A stretch of 64,000 nucleotides of DNA from Lepidostoma basale (Eukaryota > Arthropoda > Insecta > Trichoptera > Lepidostomatidae): assembly GCA_022606425.2 (NCBI GenBank), contig JAHDVF020000015.1, forward strand, positions 62,001-126,000. The letters run 5' to 3'. This document shows positions 11,001-23,000 of this stretch, in pieces (position 1 is the stretch's first letter; every line of letters begins with the position of its first letter). The notes beneath the pieces were generated by a model. The model ran no database searches, had not been told where the DNA came from, and saw nothing but the letters and a program-made list of their open reading frames with translations. A program made the position numbers and the translations under genes.

Positions 11001-14000
11001 GCAGACCAAACTCCACAGGCTATATCGATAATACAGAGTGTCTCAAAAGAATGTTTATGTTTGTTTAGCTTACTGCGTGAATGCACCAAATCCGAGGGGC
11101 ATGGGGGGTATGTCAATCGGTAGCCTAGCTCTTGAAAATTCAGTCGCTATGGAGCGTTTCTCGGGAGAGGTGATTCGGCGTGTGATTTTTAGTTTATGGA
11201 CACTTTTTACTGTTAGCCCTTACCACTCCATTATTTTTTTATATTGTTTGTCAGCCAACTATAATTGAAATAATGTCAAAATATTTTTATTGATAGTTAG
11301 TTACAAAAAAAATAGTTAAAAATTCATTTGTAATGATTTATTCTTCAATAAAAAACAATTTACAAAAAACATTATGGACTACTTATAGTTTTGCATAGTA
11401 TGGTACTTTTTAAAACAATCTCCACAATGGAGACCAGGTTTTCTGGAACAGGTCTCACAAAACCACACTGTTTCCCGTCTTCCCCCTGCAATTTTTCTGT
11501 TACTGCACACAGTAGTCTTTAGAACCTTTGTCCAGTTTCGCAATGAAGCAGGGCTTGTACTCTAATCACTCCTCTGCATGACTTATCACGCCAAGTTCCC
11601 GCCATTTTAGGTTATGTGAATTTGCAAGGATTATTTTATAGTAAAATAAAAACGGAAAACGTTGAAAACGAAAACACAGTTGTAGTGTACATATAGCGAT
11701 GTCGGCTGGCATTCCACAAAAGAGTGGTAAGGGGTGGTTGTTCCTAGATTACATGTGAACATAAGTAGTACTACTCGGAGGTTAAATTAATAATTATTTT
11801 TATCCAATTAAATTTCTGTTAGGAATATATCAAAGATGGAACAACCTTTTTGCAGTCCTCGGAGACGGGGACCGGTGCGGGCGCCGCGGCTCCGGTGCGC
11901 CTCTCCCGCAAAGAGTCGTACAAGGCGCAGCGTCAGAACTACCGCCGCGAGAAAAAGAAGGCCGCCTCCGCTCTGCTGTCCACACTCGAAGACCCCGCTG
12001 TGCTCATCCTAGCCGACTGGCTTAAGGTAGGTTCACTTTGACGATGAAATACATACTTTCGGAAGAATGCTGTTATTTTTATTTGGCCATTCACAATGGA
12101 GTTTTAGTTCCAACCCTTATGTATGGAATACAGTCTGTGCTGACGCTGTCGAAGATAACCATCTGGAATATAAAGATGGATAGCCTCCAAGATAACGGAG
12201 TTCTCAAAGAATCCCCTGATAAGTCTGAAGAAATGGGTAAGTGTGCACCCATCCCTTCTTATCTGTAAACTATTGGTCCCCAGCATGCCCAAGAGGAATG
12301 CAGTGGGATAAAGCCACGGATAGCTACCAAACTCCCTCATGTAGAGATATCTCATAAATCTTTTCTGAACCCTCTCCAACATGAGCGAGTATCTCTACCT
12401 AACCTAACGTTTCAATATTTTCACATTTTGCTGGTTTTTAGGTCAGAGGCTCACTCAAGTCCTGGACTAAGCTGTGGTGTGTTTTGAAGCCGGGACTCCT
12501 CCTCCTGTACAAGAGTCCAAAAGTCAAGGTGAGTCCATTATTCTTGTTTAGTTAGCGAATTTTTTTTCTTAATGGGACCCTTAGTTTGTTTTTCTTTCTT
12601 GTTTCATATTGATGTTCACGTTGGTTACTTTTTATCTTCCTTTAAAACTTTGGGAGGTGTGCCCATTAACAATTTTGTGAATTAGTAATAAAACGTTGTA
12701 TGCAATTATTTTTTTAAATGACATAATTTTTAGTTCTTTCAGCATCACTTTAATTCTGGCAAATCTGCTTCTCCTTAAAATTATTCATTTGCTAAAAATA
12801 ATATGCTGCTACAGTAATTGATATGAGGGAGAATGATTGCGTTATATACAGTCTTGCATGTTTCTGCACTGATATATCGTCTAATCCTGTATTTTGTATT
12901 TTGTGAAAAAGTTTGTCTGTTATCTATTAAGACACTTAAATATTTGAATTCTTGTACTTCTTCTATTGGTAAACTCCAGGTGTTTATAAATAGGTGCCTT
13001 CGCTCAATATTCAAGATCTATTGGCCCCAAACAGTGTCAAATGCCGTTCTCTGGACCATGGCAGGCGAAAAGCCAATTAGAGAACAAGTCGCTAGACGCA
13101 AATGGCAGTGGATCAGTCACACTCTGAGACGGAACCCAGCCTGCATCGCTCAGGGCGCACTAGACTGGTCCCCTATGGGGGTAAAGAGAAAGCGAGGCAG
13201 CCACTGGAGAAGAGCCCTGCAGGACGAGGTTAAGGCAGTAGGCCTCACTTGGGATGATGTCAGGCATCACGGAGGTGTGACAGGACAAAAAGAAGAGACT
13301 TCTTCCATATAGTGTTTTAAATTTTAACATTTTGAATGTATACAAATACTTGTAGACGAATACTGGATTTTACCCATTGCGGGTTATCAATTCAAGGATT
13401 AATTGTATCTCAATAGAGACGAAGATGCAAATTGGAAACAGAATATGGTGATTGAGGATCTAGCAATACGATAATGGCGGTAGCCTTTCACACTGCGTTA
13501 AAAAGATCTTCTGCTTAATGCTTAAAATCCAATCTTCATAGATGGCGCTAGTGTGTAGATTGAAACTACCATGTAAAGGGTGGTGTTACAGATTAACATA
13601 TATACAACTTCCAAAAATTTGTCAGACATGGTGGTCATAAGAAAATGTGGAATGGGGAATGTTGTATTACATAAAGCGTGCGCTTAACCCAACCAATGAC
13701 AGGTCATAAGTCCTGTAAAAACCTCGATCATTATATTCTGTTTCCAATTTGCATCTTCGTCTCTATTGAGATACAATTAATCCTTGAATTTTATTAATAT
13801 TCTGTTATAGGCGTTGGAAACCTATGGCATAGTGTGTGGATTCAGAGTGACTTGTGTTTGTATCGGTTGCTTGCCCCACAGAGCAACCATTGGGTCGGAA
13901 CGGTCTTGCTCAGCGTCTGCCGAGTGATCGAGCGGCCGAGCAAGAAGGACGGCTTCTGCTTCAAGTTGTTCACGCCCCTCGAGCAGACCATATGGGCGCC

Positions 14001-17000
14001 CAGGGGGCCGCACAACGAAACCATCGGTACGTGATATCACTATTACTAACTGACCAACTTCAAGGGGATCCGAGAATAGAATTCCATGTAACTAACTAAC
14101 CATCACGCCGCCCTCGGAGTGTTAGGCAGCCACATTGCTCTGTCCTGACATAACGGGTGTTTTTTTTAGAGGTATACACATTCAAAATGAAAAAAAAACA
14201 CATTGCAAATAATGTTAATGTCAATAAATGTGAAAAATCCTTGATCCTTTGAAGCTATCCATTCATCTAGCCAATTTTTAATGAAGAAGTGAAGAAGGTA
14301 CCAGTAAGGGCTGATTTCATCGACCGGAACAAATGGTAGTCAGAAGGTGCAATGTCTGGCGAATATGGCGGGTGGGGAAGCAACTCCCAATTCAACCATT
14401 CTGCCCATTTCAATATTAAAGATTTTTTCGTTTTATTTGCAGGTGCCGTCGTTCAACCGCTGCCGACAGCTCATTTAATATTCCGGGCTCCGTCTCAGGC
14501 TGCGGGGAAATGTTGGCTTGACGGCCTGGAGCTGGCGCTGAGGTGCTCCAACACTCTCCTGAGGTGAGTAGGGGGATAGTAAAATACGTCAGATGGCTAC
14601 AAAGTATCAAAAACGATTGCATATCCATAGACATTGAGTAGTGGCCCAGTTGATGGAAATTCTCTTAAACAAAAATACTATTAGTAAGATCTTTCTCCCA
14701 GCGAGTAATGGAGGGAAGAATGTTAAACATCAACCTGCGAAACAGAAAACGCAACGAGTGGATCAGAGATAGGACCAAAGTTGCCGGTAGTCTGTAAGAT
14801 AGCTTCGTTGAAGTGGAATTAGGCCGGCAACAGAGACCTGGGTAGACCACAAGCAAGTTCAAATCAAATCAGTTTATTTTCTCAAAAGATATTAATGTTT
14901 AAGGCAACTATTGAGAACAGGTAAAATATAATATTACTTTAGGAAAGCAAGAGTATTTCTCTTCTGAATGTACTTTCACTAATATGAAAGACGTCAATCT
15001 CCGAGGAGATTGTGTTCAGCAGACCGATTGCTCTATCCACCGGTGTCACTAGAGACAGGTTGAATCTGGCGGACGTTGGCGGTGTCTTAAATTTTAACAG
15101 TAATATATATTTTTACATACAAATACAAAGATCTCTGTAAAACCGATAAAAACAATTGTATTTTAATTTATAATGTAATTTAATTAATTAAATTTGTAAT
15201 AGGGCGACGCCTTAGCTCATCTAATCTAGCTATCACACAGGAGGTTTTTTTAACCTTTCCCTTACGGTGCTAAAATAAAAATGCGCGTTCCTGTGTTGGG
15301 TAGTCAGTACCCAATCAAAAATTAGCTATTTTAAATCGGAAAAATAAGAAAATTCATAGCTAATCCCCTTAATTAATTATAATTGAAGTAAAAAATTATA
15401 ATAATTGAGATTTATTTGCTAAAAACATTTTAAAAAAACATCTGGCAATGCTCACGGGACGGGCATAGGTCCACTCTGTTGCAAGCCCGAGAACTACTGC
15501 CGCCGACTGCCGGGCAGTGAGAACATTGAGCTCCTCGCGCTTCCACAGTGAAGTATGCAAGAGTGAGATGCGAATATAGTGTCGCGCACTCAGCGCTACG
15601 AATTTTGTTTCCGATTTCACAAAATATCTCGGATGTACCCGATAAATTTGAATTATTATTAATATTATTTTTTTAATCAATGCGTAAATATATTATGGAG
15701 AAATACCTAAAATCTTAACCTTGTATTTATTATATTTATAAAGATATTGATGGTTATTAGAAGCAACGTGTAGAAGATACCCATCACAGGGAAGGGAGGG
15801 TTAACATGGTCCTATTATCTGGTCAGTTTTGAAGCATAACTCATCGATAATTTTGACGTTCTTCCAGGACCAGCACAGGCGAGGCAAAGGTGGTGGACTC
15901 CACAACGAGCCACGAGACACAGTGGTCGCCCGAAGATCTGGAAAGACACTTCAACGTGCAAGGTAAAAAATAACACCGACGAATGTCCTATGTAACATTT
16001 GTACATTACAAACACCGCGCTGCTAATTTCCGAGGGGTTAAGCAGTGACGAAAAGCCCTTCGACCCGATGTGCTTATTTTAAAACCAGAATAGTAAGTCA
16101 TCGATATTTTTTATCTGTAAATAATATATCATTTATGAATTATACGAGGTCTGTTCAAAAAGTATCCAACTTTTATTCATAAAAACAACATTTATTGAGA
16201 TACAATTAAATGACACTAATCCCCTTTAAAGTAGTCCCCTTGAGCTGCTACACACTTCTCCCAACGAAAGACTCTTTTGGTATGGCGCGCAGGTGGTCCG
16301 TCGCAATGTTCGTGATGTCTTCCCTGGTCTGAAATCTGGTCCCTTTCAAAGGCATTTTCAGCTGGGGAGAAAGCCAGAAATCACAGCGATTAGGATCATT
16401 GATCACAGTCTCCAGCATGTCCTGTGCGATTTCCACACGAAGTTTCTTCTGCTCAATTGTCAGCAACTTTGGCACAAATTTTGCTGAGACCCTTCTGAAG
16501 GCCAAATCTGCAGTTAAAATGGAATAAATGGATCTAACACTGAGGCTTATTTCATCAGCAAGTTCTTTGATCGTTATTCCACGATCCTGCATCACCAGGG
16601 TCCTTACTTGATCAATGACAGCATCATTTTTAGATGTTGAGGGCCTACCGGATCGTGCTTCACTCTCCACTGATGAGCGGCCATCTTTGAAGCGGTTATA
16701 CCACTCCTTTATCTGTGTGGTGCCCGTTACTTCGTCCCCAAACTCTTAATTTTGCGGATAGTTTCCACTTGAGAATCCCCAAGCTTTAAACAAAATTTGA
16801 TTCAGTAATATTGTTCAACTTTTTCTCGTTATAATTAAAATCCGACGACAATAGCGTACACGCGCTCACTCTTCAAGGGCGTGGCAACGACTGAGTGGCG
16901 CTGTGGTCGTGAAAAAAATTGAGCATGTGCACTAGGTATACCTACAAACGGTCATCTAAGCTCCGCCCTCAAAGCGTTATTTGTTTTGCCAATAAAAATT

Positions 17001-20000
17001 ATGGTCGGATACTTTTTGAACAGACCTCGTATTTTATGTTGCCTTTATAAAAATGTCTATATCTATAAAGACAAAATTAAATTTGTAAAAACAGTGGTTA
17101 AGGTGACAAATATAAAAGCATTCTCTTCTTGCTACAAATGTATTTTTACATACAAATTGTTCAAATCTACCGAAGATTACAGATTTCGAAAATCAAAACA
17201 AAACATTCTCAATGTGGGTTTAAGTCCTGCATGCCAGAAATCATTTTTTTATAAATTCATTTAATACAACCTCTCCTTCCTGAATTACATTTATTTATTT
17301 AAATTCCATCATAAGAAACAAATAAACAGCAAATAAATTCTTTTTTTGTGTTATATTCTCTATTAGGCATGTTTTTTTTCGTTTTTTTTTTTTTTACTAA
17401 TTCTGTTTTTTGTTTTTCGTTCCTTTTTTCTCTTCCTTTATCTCAAAAAATCCTGTCACAATGCTTTGTATAAAAATACTATTGTGCTGTCCGGGTTTTT
17501 TGTGTTTTTATTTAATGTTTTGTTATTTTTTTGTGTTATTGGTGTTTTTTTTTTTTTTCTTTTTTTTTTGGCCTTCATATGTTTCATCACTGCATTCGCT
17601 ATTTCATTATGTACATATTTATAATTGGCACGCTTCAAACATAACACATAACATTATATACATTCATATTAAAAAATTAACACTTCAAACTATTCCACAA
17701 CGTGATTTCGTTTTGTTTTATTTAAATCTTAGTTGCGAGATTATTTACGATCATAAACGACATTGATAATCAGGATTACGGATTTCAGTATTCGGTCGAC
17801 GATAATATTTCAACGTTGGTGAATATTGGGGATTTTTCGGCATCCGAATGCGACGAAAACGTAAACACCGAAGTCAATCTAAACAATTGCATCGTCAGAT
17901 GGAACAGAATAATTTCAAAATTTTCCGGAGATTCCAAATTCGAAAACGACCCCGCCGGACATTTCAGCGATGACCATTCGTCCGACAATGATGAGGTCGT
18001 TTTACGACGCGATTTGAATTTAAAAGAAAATTTACAACGTGAGAGCGTGTCGGAAAAAAAACGCGACTCAGTCTTCGGATTGGACTTCTTTAAGAAAAAT
18101 CATTTTAATACGGCCTCGTTACGCACGAAAATGTTTAAAGAGAAGACACCGAAGAGCACGACGAAAAATACGCACGATAGCAACATTTTGTTTGGTCTAA
18201 AGGATGAAATGGATTCAAGGGAGAGGATAAAACGTTCATTCAGTGATCCTCACGATAAACCGATCATTGTCTTATCGGAAGACACTCAAGTCGCACCCAT
18301 CCAGCAGAGCACTTCACATAATTTCTTCGAAGAGAACCTTTTGAAAATCGTGTCTGCTTTTCCTAAACGCCGATCGTCGACTCCATCTGCGTTTTTTAAA
18401 ATCGGAACAAAAGACGATACAAACACAAAAACACAAATGCTCTTTTCTAAATACAAAAATGGCGAGTCGTTTGAACCAAAATCGTTTAATGAAATATGTA
18501 TAACGACAGACGATACGTCGAAAAGGCGAAATTCTAGACCGTATCGACAACTAGCACATATTTCCGGCCGAAAGTCTGCGGAGCCACGCATGATGGCAAC
18601 GTCACACTATGACGAATCGCTCACGAATAAAAATATATTTTCGTTGATGAAAACGGATCACGAATCGAACGCGAACACATCGAGGGACTCGCAAATGTCT
18701 CCCGTGAACAAGGACGGGCCGTCCTCGTTGCCGATTTCTGGGAATTCGAGCCGCGATCTGACGCCGGATAGGTTTTCGCTGATTCGGTACGAGAGGTTGC
18801 CGTCGGTGGCACTAGGCGAGAGGACGGTCCAACAGATCAACGACAGGCACTCACAGCAGGGCGTATATGTCACAGGGCAAATCGTCAAAGAAACAGGTAA
18901 ATAATAACCTTGAATGCTCAAAGTATTAAAAGAAGAATAAGAGATGGTTTCGTATTTGAAACTTCTTCCTCAGCCTATTCCTGTCCACTCCTGGACAAAG
19001 GCCTCCTCCATTCGCTTCCATGTCACTCTGTCCTGTGCAGGCTGCAGGTTGTTCCGACGTGTCTGTTCAGATCATCCTTCCACCGTAGTTGCGGTCGCCC
19101 TGCACTTCTCTTTGTTGCCCACGGTCTCCAAGTGAGCAGTCTTCTTGTCCACTTTTCGTCTGAGCTTCTGGCTACGTGACCACTGAAATGATGGTGAGAT
19201 AGTTGCCAGTCCACATACCAGGAGGACGGAGGTACAACTAACAACGGATCATCTTCTTCTTCCTCAGCCTATTCCCGTCCATTCCTGGAAAAAGGCCTCC
19301 TCCATTCGCTTCCATGTCACTCTGTCTTGATGATTGTCTGATCATCCTTCCACCGTAGTTGCGGTCGCCCTGCACTTCTATTTGCCGTCCACGGTCTCCA
19401 AGTCTTCTTGTCCACTTTTCGTCTGAGCTTCTGGCTACGTGATCCGCCCATTTCCATTTTAGAGTCGCCACCCGGTGGATGATGTCAGTGACCTTTGTTT
19501 CTTCTCTCACCGTATCGTTTCTGACTCTGTCTCTTAGGCTTATTCCTAACATGGCTCTTTAGACAAATTTCGAGTCTGCTCCGAACCAACGCTTTGTATA
19601 GGGCTCTGAGCTAATTGGGATCTCTGAAAACTCCCCCGGTCCGAATGTTGAAGCCCAGCATCCTCATTATGATATTTTCGAATATGAGCTGCAAATGTAG
19701 TTGCCGCAGTTTGAAACCAAAATTTTTGTACTGCAAATGTAGCCAGACACACTATAGGGGTTAAAGAAAAACATTTTTCTATAAATATATTTTTTCATGA
19801 TTTATGGAATATTTTGTACCATCACCATATTCACCACATCTCCTATAAGTTCCTATTTAATTCTATTTATAACATTTCACCTAATACATAACAATAACAC
19901 ACTTACATAATAATACATAAATTATTAATATAATTATATTTTATTCCTAAGAACAAGTCTACATTATCGCTCTTTCCGTACTCTAGATAAATGTTACTAT

Positions 20001-23000
20001 GTAATAGCTAAAGGCACTTGTTAAAATTGTATCATACACGTTCCCCTCAATGGCCGGCGGTCACATTCATTGGAAAGAGAACGTTATAAAAAACTCTAGA
20101 AAAAAATATAATTATTTCATAACAAGAATTGTTTCATAAAGTTCCCACGATGTAATATGAATTCCCGAAGATGAAACACTTGATAAACGAAAGGCTTAAC
20201 ACGGTAGAATACTGTTTTTTTCGCTGTTGAGTAAATTTTTCTTTCTTCGAGTAAATCCCTATGTGAAATAAATTTCCTCGATGACTTAGAACACTATTTT
20301 TTCCACTGTTCATCAATCAGTTGATTGTAACATTTGATAAATCAGTTGATTGTAACACCTGATCAATCAGTTGATTGTAACATCTAATTAATCAGTTGAT
20401 TGTAATACCCATCAATCAGTTGATTTTAACACCTGATTGTAACACCTGATCAATCAGTTGATTATAGAACTCGATCAATCAGTTGTTTGTAAAATCTGAT
20501 TAATCAGTTAATTGTAACACCTGATCAATCAGTTGATTGTAACGCTTGATCAATCAGTTAATTGTAACACCTGATCAATCAGTTGTTTGTTAAATCTGAT
20601 TAATCAGTTAATTGTAACACCTGATCAATCAGTTGATTGTAATACCTAATCAATCAGTTGTTTGTACCATCTGATTAATCAGTTGATTGTACCATCTGAT
20701 TAATCAGTTGATTGTAACACCTGATCAATCAGTTGTTTGTACCATCTGATCAATCAGTTGATTGTAACACTTGATCAATCAGTTGACTGTAACACCTAAT
20801 TAATCGGTTGTTTGTAACATCTAATTAATCAGTTGATTGTAATACTCGATCAATCTGTTGATTGTAACGCCTGATCAATCAGTTGATTGTAACACCAGAC
20901 CAATAAGTTGATTGTAAAACCCAATCAATCAATTAATTGTAACACCCGATGATGCCAACATTGGTTGGCAAAACAGCTGTCGTGATAATTTCATTGAAAT
21001 TAAATCATAATATTATAACAGCATTCTAAATTGAGCAGTTAATTATGTTGGTTAGTTTATTTATTTATCTCAACCATGAAAGTTTAATATTTTTTAAACA
21101 TATTGAAAAAAAACTCTCTTCTTTTCTTCTTCTTTTTGTCCTGTCACACCTCCGTGGTACATAGAGCCTCATGGAACCTTCTCCACCCGACCCTATTGCA
21201 TGCCTGATGCCTAACATCATTCCAAGTGATGCCTGCTGCTTTAACCTCGTCCTGCAGGGCTCTTCTCCAGGTGGCTCTAGGTCTTCCTCGCTTCCTCTTT
21301 CCTCCCATAGGAGACCAGTCTAGTGTGCCCTGAACGATGCAGGCTGGGTTCCGTCTCAGAGTGTGATCGATACACTGCCATTTGCGTCTAGCGAATTGTT
21401 CTCTAATTGGAATTTTGCCTGCCATGATCCAGAGAATGGCATTTGACACTCTTTGGGGCCAATAGATCTTGAATATTGAGTGAAGGCACCTATTTAACAT
21501 ATTGAAAAAAACATCTAATTTAGATTTTAAAAAAACAGTGTTTATGGAACTTCACAGCCTTAAGTTTATTTAAAAAAATATATATTTGTATATAAATAAT
21601 ATACATCTTCTTGGACCGAATATGGATGAATCAAGATTAATATTATTACTAAATACCATCAGTTCTAAGGGTAATCTTTTCTACGAATAACCTCTAAAAT
21701 CCAATACTCCTAACACGAGCTCTATCTCTCTTATGAAATAAATAACATTTGGGAATTCTATCTTCTTCTTATCGTTAACACCGGATTTTTCTAGAGTTTT
21801 CTTTCTCTTTTTTCATGAATGTTACCCCCGCCTCATCCCTCAAGAGTAAAACCGTGTTTAGTCTCTTGTGCCCTCTCTCTCTCTCTGTCTCCTCACTGTT
21901 CAACGACGTAAATACACTGTTTGTGTGTAGAAAAAATAGAAATATGTTATATATAAAAACCTTACAAATGCGTGTACTCTTCCACTGTTAGTGAATCTGG
22001 GCGTTATTGGGCAAAAATTATGGCCAAATGACATTATTATTTTGACTGGATCGTTAGAGAGTGAACAATATATGTCCTAAGCAAAGTGTCCTCTAGTAAG
22101 ATAGCTTCCGCAAGTGTCTTTCAACTTCACCAAAATTTTAAGTGTAGTCATTTGTAGTTTCTTACTTACGAGGGTAGGGCATGACATACGAAATTGACTT
22201 TGGAATGGGATTTTGCAGGATTGAAGTACCCCTTAAGGCTTACCGCGCACTAAGCAGCCAGTCCGACATATCAAATCAAATCAAATCAGTTTATTTCATC
22301 AACAGACATTACAAAATTTATTTTTAAGGCATCTATTGAGAACAGATAAAATAATATATTATGTATAGTATACTACCAGAAACGCATAAGAGATGGTTCA
22401 ACATTAGGAAGACAGGATACTCTCCAGAATCAAGAGTATTTGCCTTCTGAACGTACTTTCACTAACATGAAAGACGTCGATCTCCGAGGAGACCGCGTTC
22501 AGCAGACCAATTGCTCTTCCCACCGGTGTCACCAGAGGCAGATTGGTTCTGGCAGCCGGTAGGTAAAACAATCTGTGCTGTCGCTGTCGGAGATATCTAT
22601 CGGGGACAAAAAGCCGAACACCCTCCAGTACGGCCGAGTTCTCGAAGTATCCCCTAATTAATCTAAAGAAATGGGTAATTAGATGTCCATCTCTTCGAAG
22701 CTGTAGAGAATTGGCTCCGAGCATTCCCAAAAGAAATGCCGTGGGATAGAGCCAAGGATAGCTACCATATGGCGGTGTATGGGAGCCCGAGCACTAGGCA
22801 ACCACGATTTTCTGGTTGCGGCAGCCAGTAGAACGCGTCTGAGTGCACGGCAACCAGCTGGCTGCTAGCAGCCAGAACTAGCGCGAACAATAGTAGGCGA
22901 TTGTATGTGGCTGCCGTCAGTCTTCACGCACTTGTCGTAGTTTGACGTGTATTGAGTGCCGTTCTAGAAAAAAAGGATGAATCCAATGTCTTTTCTTTGC

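Noticed and set aside
17785..18921. Reverse-strand frames inside the cassette exon
   Set aside because: Short frames opposite a 388-codon frame with matching splice sites on the + strand.
20308..20950. CRISPR-like array
   Set aside because: The unit is repeated without unique spacers and the context is eukaryotic.
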